Source: Aspidapion aeneum (Eukaryota; Arthropoda; Insecta; Coleoptera; Brentidae). Taken from it: a stretch of DNA of 64,000 nt. This document shows, one piece after another, positions 1 through 9,073 of this stretch; the stretch's first letter is position 1; every line of letters starts with the position of its first letter. The position numbers were made by a program, and so were the translations under genes. Under the pieces are notes generated by a model, which was not told where the DNA came from, did no database searches, and saw only the letters and a program-made list of their open reading frames with translations. The DNA lies in contig OY755042.1 in NCBI GenBank assembly GCA_963576565.1, positions 102,965,814 through 103,029,813 on the forward strand. Reading direction: 5' to 3'.

Positions 1-172
1 TTCGAAGTCTATGAACGCAATATATAGTGGAATGTTGTATTCGTTGTCTCGTTCTATAGGATTTTCATGGTTAATAAGTGGTCAACTGTACTGAAAACTT
101 CTCTGAAACCTTGTTCCTTTGATTGATATCCGTCAAATTTTGTTGTTAGTCTATCCGTTAATATTTTCGTGA
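1..172 (-). mobile_element. RTE-type LINE reverse transcriptase fragment
   Basis: Read on the minus strand this encodes part of a non-LTR reverse transcriptase. LFTKILTDRL, GYQSKEQ and GFRE..FSTVDHL appear, then after a frameshift NEYNIPLYIAFIDFE, which matches the conserved block just before catalytic motif A (F-x-D-F/L-x-K-A-(Y/F)-D). It runs off the window edge, so the catalytic half lies outside. A sister fragment sits at 23035-23166. Dead copy; clade assignment (RTE-like) is from motif memory. Confidence 0.6.
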
Positions 173-189
173 AAAGCTAATAAATTACA

Positions 190-590
190 TTATATTGCAG
201 CGTTTAAAAGATTTATTAAAATTTTATTGTTTACAATAAAGTATACTGCATATTTTTTCCCAAGAAGTACGGTTTTTGAGACAATTGTATAAAATCTATA
301 ATAGACATGTTTTTTTTCTAAATAAACCCAATTTACGGAAGTCCCTGAAGATCTACTTCCTTCTTCTAACCTTATCGAACAATACATCGATGGAAAGGGA
401 ATTTTACTCACCACAAAAAAAACTGTTTTTTGCAATTTTGTCTGGGATGATTTTCTCCGTATCTGTCGATATTTCGAATTGGCAACAAGGATATTCGGAT
501 TCAGCGGGATCGAATTAGGGGGAAATGGTCTGTTGCCAAAAAGGAATATGAGTTGCTTCTAGACCGACTAAGGAGAGCCTTTTTAACTCT
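190..590 (-). repeat. Long repeat family R1, partial inverted copy
   Basis: The reverse complement matches 39525-39925. Shared landmarks include GGCTCTCC at the outer edge, GGTCTAGAAGC, CCGAATATCTCT and CCCTTTCCAACGATG. About 400 bp of a longer (at least 1.65 kb) repeat is kept here. The open frames within it follow the repeat and look like no known protein. Confidence 0.6.
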
Positions 591-1152
591 AATACGTCCG
601 TAGCCACTAGACTAGAAGAAAATGCAATTCGTGATGCGACATTCTTTGTATCATGATAAGAAATATGTTTTTAAGTAACTCGACCTATATATAAATCCTG
701 CAGGCCTCTTTTAAGGTTGTTCAGCGGGCGCAAAATATACAATGTTGTTTGTTGGCTTATTTACAAAACCTATCTGTTAAAAGTAGCTTTTAAAAGTTCG
801 CTTTTCAGGAAAAATCAGAAAATCTTAACAAACAAGGTAGACGTTTACTTTCGTTACACTGTACAAACTTTTCCGAAAAGGTTTAGGATGTTTACTTTTG
901 TAAAGAAACTTCTCTTCACACTTTACATTAAAATTTTATATTTTCTGATTAGCTGCTAAAATTATCTAAAAATGACGAGTTTGTTTGTTTCTTGGGCTGT
1001 TTTAAAACTATAAGAAAAACAATTTTTCTTGGTGAAAATTCAACCTTACAACCATGGATCACCTTTTTTACAACCATCAAATTATGATTATAGTGTAATT
1101 ATTTCAGTAACTAGCAGTTTATACAAAGATAATAGTAAAATTCAAGCAAATC
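591..1152. other. AT-rich spacer, nothing recognised
   Basis: No repeat shared with the rest of the window, no coding resemblance and no inverted ends seen. A short open frame at 717-959 has no recognisable motif. Confidence 0.5.
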
Positions 1153-1290
1153 AGTGGAGTATATAGAAAAAAGTTTTGGGGCGCCCAAGACCTAATGAGC
1201 CTGTATTTTATGCCATTTTATGTTGTATTTATGAAATATGTGGAAAATATCTAAAAAAATCTTCGATTCGGGGGGGGGGGGGGGGGATAA
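1153..1290 (+). mobile_element. G-rich hAT-like MITE, right end lost
   Basis: Starts CAGTGGAGTATATAGAAAAA and runs into a long poly-G tract (about 1269-1287). It closely matches 51535-51713, which keeps the mirror end TATATACGCCAG. Here the right terminus is missing and a LINE tail follows. hAT assignment rests on the CAGTG start and on 8-bp duplications seen at sister families in this window. Confidence 0.55.
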
Positions 1291-1325
1291 TTTCAAATGC
1301 AAATAAATATACAAAAATAAGTCTT

Positions 1326-1625
1326 ATGGTATCAAAATTGGAATGGTTAAATGTAAAAAATTTCTCATTTTATTTAGTTTGTATTTTTATCTATAAAATT
1401 CAACACAATTTACTTCCACAAAATTTAAAATCATTTATTACTATAAACTTTGAACTACATTCATATTTGACTCGAAATAATTAAAATTTTTACGTTGACA
1501 ATTGCAGATCTAATTTAAAATTTAATTCAATTTTTTATAAAGAACTTTTAGAATTTAATCAATTACAAAATAAAATAAAATCAAAAACATCTATTACTTT
1601 ATTTAAAAAATATTGTTGTTGTTAA
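1326..1625 (+). pseudogene. C-terminal tail of a CR1/Jockey-like LINE ORF2
   Basis: Translation reads LEWLNVKNFSFYLVCIFIYK, then HNLLPQNL, LHSYLTRNN, a stop, then FYKELLEFN and a final ITLFKKY. This is the layout of the region after the reverse transcriptase palm in CR1/L2/Jockey-type LINEs (LxWL, then YK, then P-x-L, then a terminal FKK-like segment). The 3' UTR continues at 2312-2362 after the Tigger insertion and ends in a (TAC)n run. The 5' part of the LINE is absent and at least one stop is present. Confidence 0.5.
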
Positions 1626-1674
1626 AAAAGTGACAAATGTTATCTTCTAAAAAAGTTTAGTTCAATTATAAATA

Positions 1675-2309
1675 CAGTGAAACCTCTCCTTGCGGGCACC
1701 TCTATTAAGCGGACACTTCCTTTATGCGGACAAATTTGTTGGAACCAAGCTTTTTCCTATTTCTTTACATGTAAAATTTACTTCTATAACCGGACACTTT
1801 AATAACCGGAAGCGGACAATTTTTTTTTGATAAAAAATTCTGAAATCTCCCTTAACCGGACGCGAACCTCTGACAATGGGACGGAGCGCTGCACGACATT
1901 GGCATAAATATTATGAAGTATGGTGGCAACAACGCACTCTACAGCCGGGGCATTAACTCTTTTCGTTTTAATGCGGAGACTAAATACTTCTGTCGTATTT
2001 ACAACATAATTTAATTTGGCGGGACTACCGTGTTTTATTTTTATTGTTCAGACGGGTACTACTAGAACTCTTTGAAATGGCGCCTAGTAAGAAACTTCTT
2101 AGTTAACGTGAAAAAATCAAAGTTTCGGAGAAGGAACTTCTATCAGTACGAAAGATCGTTGAAAAATTTAACAGCGGAAAAACTCAAGCAGCGGAAATTG
2201 TTAATAAATATATATTAAAATTTCGCAGTTCTCTCCCATAAGCGGACACCTCCAATAAGCGGACAAAATCGACAAAACCGTGGGTGTCCGCTTATAGGAG
2301 GTTTCACTG
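1675..2309 (+). mobile_element. Tigger/pogo-like non-autonomous element
   Basis: Terminal inverted repeats CAGTGAAACCTC (left) and GAGGTTTCACTG (right) flanked by TA on both sides (1673-1674, 2310-2311), the Tc1/mariner-pogo signature. Subterminal AAGCGGACA motifs recur at both ends. It retains only the first exon-like part of a transposase (2077-2240), joined to the 3' subterminal region by an internal deletion that the copy at 3846-5283 shares. It splits the CR1-like LINE tail, so it is the younger insertion. Confidence 0.85.
2077..2240 (+). pseudogene. CENP-B/Tigger N-terminal HTH remnant
   Basis: ATG at 2077 begins MAPSKKLLS, then a stop, then REKIKVSEKELLSVRKIVEK, FNSGKTQAAEIVNKYI. This is the pogo/Tigger DNA-binding helix-turn-helix (CENP-B N-terminal fold), which binds the element's own ends. 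One premature stop replaces a residue that is T in the sister copy at 3846. The DDE catalytic domain is absent, so no activity is expected. Confidence 0.75.
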
Positions 2310-2398
2310 TATTTTGCATAGTAACAAAATGCTAAATAAAATATATTACTACTACTACTAATATAAATCTTTTTTTTTAAATATAAATTTCAAAATAA

Positions 2399-2439
2399 GT
2401 CGTCAGCACTCAGCAGATTTATAATAATCTGCTGACGAC
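2399..2439. repeat. Short perfect hairpin
   Basis: GTCGTCAGCA at 2399-2408 is the inverse of TGCTGACGAC at 2430-2439, with an additional inner CAGCAGATT/AATCTGCTG pairing. Function unknown; possibly the collapsed ends of a small foldback. Confidence 0.6.
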
Positions 2440-2905
2440 TAATCTAATTTTTTGCTCGATAAACAAAATACTTTTTTAATTTAAAGCTAAAAGTGAAAAA
2501 AAAACTTTTCGATATCCAAGTGATTGCTTTCAGTAATCGCTTATCCGAGTGCGTTTTAATTAATGTTTCCACCCTTATTTCGAGACGAGGAAAAGGGGCC
2601 CTATATATATTTCTTATAGCTCTACACACTTGAATTCACACCCTTTTAACTTGTGCTTCTTTTTCGTTTGGTTTTTACTTTCCTCCTTTATTGCACATGC
2701 ATTATGTAAACACAGGAATAGGTATCGAACAGCGACAGGTTTTCAAGGGCCCCTTCATATGGAGCAATAAACTTGCAGTTGCGTGCAAGATTAGTGTCCC
2801 TGAATGAGACATATTTGATTGTTTATACAACATCTGTTAAGGACCCTAACCTAACCCTAATATTTAACAAGTAAAATTAAATAAAGAAGAAATATAAAAA
2901 AGTTT

Positions 2906-2978
2906 ATCTTCGGCCTGGACTCGAACCCTGGATCTCTTGTTCTGTACGCAAACGCTCTTTCATTAAGCTACCAAAGAC
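2906..2978 (-). tRNA. tRNA-like sequence (probably pseudogene or SINE head)
   Basis: 73 nt on the minus strand. A 7-bp acceptor pairing (GTCTTTG with CGAAGAT, two G-U) encloses an A-box-like TAGCTTAATGAAAGAGC, and the TTCGAG of a B box lies in the T loop. A T6 run a few bases downstream could act as a Pol III terminator. Defects: the T stem has a mismatch and an extra base, the D loop lacks GG, and the putative anticodon loop GTACAGA would give ACA, not a normal eukaryotic anticodon. Most likely a tRNA pseudogene or truncated SINE. Confidence 0.4.
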
Positions 2979-3189
2979 GATTCATAAATTTTCGGAAAAC
3001 TTCGATCTATGCATGTGTGTGGTGCCTCAATACAAGAACGAGAAATTCTCAGGGTATAAACTCGACCAAGCCATTCAACTGATTTCTATAATTCTTCTTT
3101 CCTACTGTCAAAGGTATGAAAACTCAAAATTAGACGTAAAGTATCAACGTCTGAAAACATGAGATCACCTTTTCCTTTGTTAAAATTTT

Positions 3190-3845
3190 TGATCACAATG
3201 GACGTTGTCCGACGCCTATTCTCCACCTCCTTCGATCCTGACAATCATCTTCTGTCAGATTGTTTTGACTCATTGATCTTTGGATTGACGGTTGCCATTC
3301 TAGTTTAGGACGCCCTCTTATTCTGCGCCCTATTGGTTGCCATTCTGGGAACTGCTTTGGTAATCTTTAGTCGTTCACCCATTGTACATGGCCGTACCAT
3401 ATCAGTTGTCTTTTAGTGATGTCATCCGTTATGCTTCCTTCGATTCCCATTCTTTCTTTTATGATCTCATTTCTTATGCGATCTGTTCTAGATATTCTCA
3501 TTGATCTTCTTATTGCATCCATTTCGACACTTTCCATTTTTGTTTTGTATTTTTCTGTTACGCGACAAGTCTCTATTCCATACAACAGCGTGCTTTTCAC
3601 CATTGTTTCATATATGTTAAATTTTACATTCTTTTTTATCTCTCTGCTCCATAAAATACTGTTAAGACATCCAATAACCTTTTTTGCTTTTACTATTCTT
3701 TTTTCCAGTTCTTTACAGTCTGTTTCTGTCTTATCAAATGTGACACCCAAGTATACATACACATTGCATGGAGATATTACTTGTCCATTGTCTAGTTCTA
3801 ACTCACTGGATTCGTTTCCAATACATAAGTACTGTGTCTTGTAAG
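3190..3845 (-). mobile_element. 5'-truncated LINE (family A) C-terminal ORF and 3' end
   Basis: The minus strand encodes a nearly uninterrupted stretch: KTQYLCIGNES, then VYVYLGVTFDKTETDCKELE, KAKKVIGCLNSILW, STLLYGIETC, a basic segment, and RQLIWYGHVQWVND near the 3' end. These are the thumb and post-RT segments of RTE-type LINE ORFs (the Y-L-G, Y-G-x-E-x-W/C and W-x-G-H-V motifs). The palm with YADD is missing because of 5' truncation at 3845. The same family occurs at 18650-20098. Confidence 0.8.
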
Positions 3846-4000
3846 CCTAGTAAAAAACTTCTTACTTTACGTGAAAAAATGGAAGTTGTTAACTTTTCGG
3901 AGAAGGAACACCTATCAGCACGAAAGATCGCTGAAAAATTTAATATCTGAAAATCTCAAGCAGCGGAAATTGTTAATAAATACATATTAAAATTCCGCAG
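3846..4000 (+). pseudogene. Tigger HTH remnant, second copy
   Basis: Reads KPSKKLLTLREKMEVVNFSE, KEHLSARKIAEKFNI, stop, KSQAAEIVNKYI. It agrees with the 2077 copy almost residue for residue but lacks that copy's early stop and has its own (after FNI). Neither copy is functional. Confidence 0.75.
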
Positions 4001-4061
4001 TTCTCTCTCATAAGCGGACACCTCCAATAAGCGGACAAAATCGACGAAACAGTGATTGTCC

Positions 4062-5259
4062 CCAACTAACATTTATAGTAGCGGCTACATGTTCTAAAGG
4101 CTTTGCTACTTTCTTATAGTAGAAATGTGGTGATCCCAACCAAAATTTGTTACTTTTTAGTTCTAACTACTATTTAGTATCAGGAAATAGTAGATGTTTC
4201 GTAAAAACGACCCTCTAAACTACTTCATAGGATTGTTTCTTGATAGTCGATTCTGATAGTCTTCTCTACAACAATAGGACGTTGCTAAAGTTTTACTTTC
4301 TTTTTAGTCGTTATTTCGTAGTCGCCCTGACTTTTATATCCTACTTAATTACCACTAGAAAGTTAAGCTTCATTGGAGTCCCAAACAAGTGTATCCGACA
4401 ACTACATTATAACTTTAATTTTTACCACAAAAGTTTGTGTCATCATAGTAACATCTGATGTAACAATGTAGACAAAATAACTTTTTGGATCAACTTTAAA
4501 GCCGCAACTACTTTCAAGTAACCTTTTCGACTATCAGGGAATATAGTTTGGGACGCCATGTTTTTATGTAAGAAAGAAAATTTAATATTTTTGTTGTCGT
4601 TTTATGAGCTCATATTAAAGAGCCATACTATTTTATAAACAAATTAGTTGAAGCTTACCAAAAATGTTCTTCTTAAGCACCATTTGTTGGAGTTAACTGT
4701 CGATTATGAAAACATAACCTCCAAAATCACAACACAAAAATTCCATCAGCTACCAGAAAACGGCTCAATTTTACGGGCGCACCGGTTTTTTGCAATATAT
4801 ATAATGCATGTTATACAAAAAACTTTGCGTCGCACTCGAATTTTGATCCTCTGCTTGTAAATTCTCACACTTTTGGATAACATAGTTCATATTATAACCA
4901 TAACCAAACAAAAAAACTAAGCGAGTCTGTTTACTGTTGTGTCCACCATATTGTGTAACAATTCTACCAAAAAGAAACGATTATATTATTTGCAACTACA
5001 TCGCAACTTTTATGCCATTACGGAAAAAAAACAGCCTCTACGACGTAGTAGATACCTGGCTATGACGCAGTAGTGTAGTTGTTACTACAGTGACTTTAAA
5101 CACTTGGCCAAGTAGTTATAACCAGAAATTGGTTCCCCACTTAGGGAATTATAACGTCGCTGTATGGTATACTGAGACGTAGCGGGAGTACGTTGCGGTT
5201 ACTTTTAAGAAATTCTTTCTAGTTGGGGTTTCGTCGTTACAACTTTAATTGTTTGTTGG
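4062..5259. mobile_element. Unclassified DNA transposon with 4-bp target duplication
   Basis: Inserted in the Tigger copy. GTCC stands on both sides (4058-4061, 5260-5263) and removing the insert restores the Tigger end seen at 2285-2309. Ends are CCAACTAACA and TGTTTGTTGG, an 11-13 bp imperfect inverted pair. The 1198-bp interior is AT-rich with many TAGTAG/CTACTA words. A 70-codon open frame at 4648-4860 resembles nothing I know. A 4-bp duplication argues against mariner (TA), piggyBac (TTAA) and hAT (8 bp). Confidence 0.65.
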
Positions 5260-5297
5260 GTCCGCTTATAGGAGGTTTCACTGTATAATATTTTATA

Positions 5298-5437
5298 GCA
5301 GGTTTGAAGAATCTAGAAAGAAGTCTTGGGAAATCCCTTTGTCAATTCCTGAAAGAAAAAAACTTTTTCGTAAAGTAAAATCCCCAAAGTATCTTGCCGA
5401 AAATCTCTTTTAAGACTAATGTCCATCGCATTGCTGT
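5298..5437 (+). other. Possible orphan exon
   Basis: Just after the Tigger end an acceptor-like TTTTATAGCAG is followed by a frame reading RFEESRKKSWEIPLSIPERK, KLFRKVKSPKYLAENLF, then stop. A strong donor-like GCTGTAAGT follows at about 5435. The protein-like composition and flanking splice signals suggest an exon or exon remnant, but the stop precedes the donor, so it is more likely broken or captured. Family not recognised. Confidence 0.25.
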
Positions 5438-5487
5438 AAGTATCACATTTAGACAAATTGATGTTTGCAGGTCTTTGACCATATTTT

Positions 5488-5519
5488 AGCTCACACGTAT
5501 GCTATAAGTAGTGTGAGCT
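5488..5519 (+). repeat. AGCTCACAC hairpin (element end)
   Basis: AGCTCACAC and GTGTGAGCT form a 9-bp stem around GTATGCTATAAGTA. The same hairpin followed by a GGTGAT word occurs at 13199-13234, and a variant closes that element at 16868-16908. Probably the left end of a decayed relative of the 13199-16908 element. Confidence 0.5.
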
Positions 5520-6252
5520 ATGGTGATTATATCAAAAATTAGAAAAAAAATCCAAATTTAAAAAACATCGACTTGTCAAACGTTGACAATTGGCAAAATA
5601 TTTCTATAACAAATTTCCGTTCGAAGAAAATATTTTAAAATAGGTTTCCTTTTGTCGTTACTGTTTTCCTGCGTTGGTTTCGAAAAGTTTTTAAAAAATT
5701 GGTTAAATCATTTAGCAGTTATCTTAAAACAAACATACGTGTCGCGTAGATGGATTGGCCGATTATTTTCAATTATGTCAATTTGCCAAAGTTTGTTTTG
5801 TAAGCGTAATTTCAGTATAACTTTACTCCGTCGAGGTAATCAAGCGTCCAACAAAGTTTGCAAAAAGTTTTTTAACGTTAGAAACCAGCCGTGAAAACTT
5901 TAATCAATGCAGATAAAGTAGGAGTAGCGGATAAAGTTTTAGTCAAATTTGTTTGCATTGATCAAATTATATTTTGAAGGAAAGTAGGTCAAACCGCCAC
6001 ACGCAGGAAAATTTAAGAGAATGGCTGGTCAAAAACCCATACAATTGATTTGGGATTTAGCCAAGGTCTGTGGATTTAGCGTAAAAATAGTGACATTTAT
6101 TTGACAGATTTTGCTGAGCTATAAACCAGGATCAAAGCTAAAGATAATTTTCTAGAAAATAAGCATTTCCAACAAAAAAAAATCTATTTCAAATAAAAAA
6201 AGACTTTTAGAAGACTCAAAAATACTTTGACCAGCTAATCTCTAAAATGTTC
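5520..6252. other. AT-rich stretch, nothing recognised
   Basis: The open frame at 5652-5894 has no recognisable family. No inverted ends or shared repeats seen beyond possible decay products of the hairpin-bearing element at 5488. Confidence 0.5.
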
Positions 6253-6260
6253 CTCTGCAC

Positions 6261-6422
6261 ATGGGCGCACCCAGGGGGGGGGCTGGGGCCCGGCTTCCCC
6301 CCAAGCCTTAGATTTTTTTACATATTTTCTACATATTTCATGATAAAACACAAATCATGAGGCTTCGGGCCCCCCCAAGAGGCCTCGGGCCCCCCCTAGA
6401 CACATTCCTGGGTGCGCCACTG
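6261..6422. mobile_element. G-rich hAT MITE with 8-bp target duplication
   Basis: Ends GGGCGCACCCAGGG and TCCTGGGTGCGCCACTG are inverted. Flanks CTCTGCAC (6253-6260) and CTCTGCAT (6423-6430) match in 7 of 8 positions. Interior is a poly-G tract, an ACATATTTCATG core and a poly-C tract. Relatives at 51478-51799, 52317-52474 and 58806-58945. Confidence 0.75.
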
Positions 6423-6430
6423 CTCTGCAT

Positions 6431-6909
6431 GTTTAGTGGTGGTCAAGAAAGTTGAAAGAATAACAAAAATGATATTACATCTTGTATTAAACCTCTATTT
6501 TTAAAATACATGGTGTCAACAATAGTTCTGTTCCATCAAACAGTTCTACGGTCATAGAACCGTCCAAAAAATCCCAATGCGCGCGCAATGCAGTACGAGG
6601 AGTACGAGAACTGTTTTAAAATGGTTTGGGTTAGATGGAACGACTAAATAACTGTCCAAAAACCGAATGCTGTTCGATTTAGTTCAAGCACGTGATCATA
6701 TTCGAGAGAGTTAAATCCAAAATCACGTGACTAAAAGAAAGGGTAGGTTTGGCGTCTCGCTTAAAGATAAATCGAAGGCAACGTATGAATTCGAGAGCAC
6801 GAAATTAAAGTTGCACACAGAAAGGATTACACAATTACATAGCATTATCATAATATATTTTTAATTTTAGTTCTTTAAAATGCAGATAAAATTACATCAA
6901 TTTAATTTA
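6431..6909. other. Spacer with a weak inverted pair
   Basis: GTTCCATCAAAC near 6529 and GTTAGATGGAAC near 6629 are nearly inverse and could bound a small decayed MITE. Otherwise nothing recognised. Confidence 0.35.
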
Positions 6910-6911
6910 TA

Positions 6912-7438
6912 CAGGGTGTAACTAAATAAGTGTAAAACATTTAAGGGGATGATTCCTCATCGAAAAAAAGATAGGATCTTTCGTATAAAGAAACTTTATT
7001 GGAGCATCCCTTATTAAGATACCGCCCCTTAAAGGGGGTACAAACATTTATGACGATGTGTCTCTGTAGTTGTTCGTGAAATAATTTTTTGCTGCGAACT
7101 GGTTTATTTTGGGCAAAAAATCCAAGAGACATTTTTTATTTAAAATGAAACAGGCTATCGGAAATACATTTTTAAATGAAAAACAAATAATAAGACAAAA
7201 AATTACATTGGAAATAAATTTTAGGGCTTGCGTTTTCCACCCCTTACAACCATGGGGTAAACCAAATTCATTACCGGCTAAGTGTCTTTTTGGTAGTAAA
7301 AAATTTTATGTACCCCCTTTAGAGGGCCGTATCTTAACAAGGGATGCTCCAATAAAGTTTATTTATATGAAAGTTCCTATCTTTTTTTGATGAGGAATCA
7401 CCCCCTTAAATGTTTTACACTTATTTAGTTACACTCTG
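6912..7438. mobile_element. Long-TIR mariner-type MITE
   Basis: The left arm CAGGGTGTAACTAAATAAG is mirrored by CTTATTTAGTTACACTCTG at the right, and the inverted match continues inward for well over 100 bp (GAGGAATCA, AACTTTATTGGAGCATCCC). TA lies on both sides. No coding capacity beyond short frames, which follow the inverted repeat on both strands. Confidence 0.85.
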
Positions 7439-7723
7439 TATTCACAAACTATAAACCACTACAGACTGCCTAATAAACTAAATATACCAATAATTAAAAC
7501 GAACTTGCATTAGCACATATTTTTGGGCGAAACTTGCGAAAATATATTTATTTTTTCTAATATCACAAGTTTTATGTGAAATTTATATATTTACTTATTT
7601 GTATTTTCTAATTTGATTTTTATAAAATATTTGTGAAATTACCTACATATTATACAAAGCTTTAATATTTACAAGGTTTTTGTGATTTTATTCATTTTTT
7701 ACAAGCTTTTATTTAACTTCACC
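7439..7723. other. AT-rich spacer
   Basis: Nothing recognised; strongly A/T with no repeats shared elsewhere in the window. Confidence 0.5.
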
Positions 7724-7729
7724 TGTATG

Positions 7730-7759
<30 letters not shown>
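7724..7759. repeat. (TGTA)9 microsatellite
   Basis: Uninterrupted TGTA tetranucleotide run directly before a tandem-repeat body. This arrangement is like the (GTCT)n-plus-tandem layout of 13199-16908. Confidence 0.9.
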
Positions 7760-7760
<1 letters not shown>

Positions 7761-7799
7761 TCAAATCTTGCAACACATTTTTGAAGAACTTCCAAACCT

Positions 7800-8400
7800 C
7801 CGATTGACTTCAAATTTCGCATAGCGTCTTAGTTCCGATGACCATACAATAATATGGTTTCATCGGGTACCTACCTCCCCCCTAACGTGGGGGGTGAAAA
7901 GGGGCTAAAACTTTAATTTGTCCGATTTCAACCAAAATTGGTATCTGGGGGTTTTTGAGAATGAGAATTACGAATTTTTGATCAGATTACAAAAATTCAA
8001 TATGGCGGATTCAAAATGGACGATTTAATGTCAAGTTTTTCTCATTACTTTCAACTGACTTCCACGTGTCCGATTGACTTCAAATTTCGCATATCGTTAT
8101 AGTTCCGATGACAATCCACTAATGTGGTATCACTGTCTGCCTACTTCCCCCCTAACGTGGAGGGCGAAGAGGACGTATAATTTTAGTTTGTCGGATTTCC
8201 ACCAAAATTGGTATCTGAGGGTTTTTGAGGATGAGGATTACGAATTTTTGATCAGATTACAAAAATTCAATATGGCGGATTCAAAATTGACGATTCAATG
8301 ACGAATTTTTCTGATTAATTTCAACTGACTTCCACGTAGGTATCTGATTGATTTTAAAATTCACATGCTCTCCCGCAAAAAAAGGGGGGGGCGTAGAAGA
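7800..8400 (+). repeat. 270-bp tandem repeat, about 2.2 units
   Basis: CGATTGACTTCAAATTTCGC occurs at 7801 and 8071. Between them both units carry CCCCCCTAACGTGG, ACCAAAATTGGTATCTG and CAATATGGCGGATTC in the same order. A diverged third unit starts near 8350 and breaks off. Looks like the repetitive body of a non-autonomous transposon rather than satellite DNA. Confidence 0.8.
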
Positions 8401-8560
8401 GGTAAGGCTTTAGTTTGTTCGATCTCGACCAAAATTAATTAATTCTAGCGTATAATGATCATAATAATACCGAACAGTTTTAGGGATTGACAGGAAAGAC
8501 TCCCTGCAATATTGATGCGCTAGTTGAAATGCATAGACAAATCTAAAAATTAAAAAATAA

Positions 8561-9073
8561 ATAAAAAAAAAACTTTTTGAAAACAAGCTTTTATAACATG
8601 GACTAAAAAGCATAAAATAATTTTTTGAGGGTTCTGATATCATAATAATAAAAGCGATGGGCGTATTTAATATAAGTAAATGCCTTTCCATGCGCATTTG
8701 GTGGATCGTTCACAACCGATGATGGGCCGACTCTTCTTTTTCAATGTGACAAAATAAATCGACACACTGCCGGTCCCGGATGATCTGCCTAATATGAAGC
8801 AGGCGTAATAATGTCCATCCATATCAGAAAAATGTAAGGGTAGTTTGAGTAGGGTTGGGGTGGGTTGGGTTGGGTTAAATTGTCTACCCTTACGCATTTA
8901 ATGAATTTGGATTTTCACTAAACTTCGAATTAACAAGGCTAAAACAAAAACGGTTAAATTTCCTTACGCCCATCGCTTTTATTATTATGATATCAGAACA
9001 CTCAAAAAATTATTTTATGCTTTTTAGTCCATGTTATAAAAGCTTGTTTTCAAAAAGTTTTTTTTTTAATTTA
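8561..9073. mobile_element. Foldback element, 105-bp arms
   Basis: Arm 8561-8664 is the inverse of 8965-9073, sharing for example AAAACAAGCTTTTATAACATG, GCATAAAATAATTTTTTGAG and GCGATGGGCGTA. The 300-bp centre includes a G/T-rich run (GGGTTGGGTTGGGTT near 8860). No coding sequence. The arms are nearly identical, so either the insertion is recent or the arms are kept alike by gene conversion. Confidence 0.8.

Larger units (their letters stand above)
3846..5283 (+). mobile_element. Second Tigger/pogo-like copy, interrupted
   Basis: 3846-4061 repeats the transposase N-terminus, the deletion junction and the AAGCGGACACC subterminal motifs of the 1675-2309 copy. Its right end resumes at 5260 (GTCCGCTTATAGGAGG) and closes with TTTCACTG followed by TA at 5284. 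The gap 4062-5259 is another element. The left end is lost at the junction with the LINE fragment. Confidence 0.75.

Noticed and set aside
2844..2860. CCCTAACCTAACCCTAA as an interstitial telomere tract
   Set aside because: Only about three imperfect units; too short to distinguish from chance in AT-rich DNA.
3416..3844. 142-codon plus-strand frame resembling a membrane protein
   Set aside because: It is the antisense shadow of the LINE family A coding sequence on the minus strand.
7800..8400. CRISPR-like direct repeats
   Set aside because: Units are about 270 bp and contiguous, with no short repeat-spacer alternation; eukaryotic context.
8850..8880. GGGTTGGGTTGGGTT as telomere-like
   Set aside because: A short G/T run inside a foldback centre, isolated.
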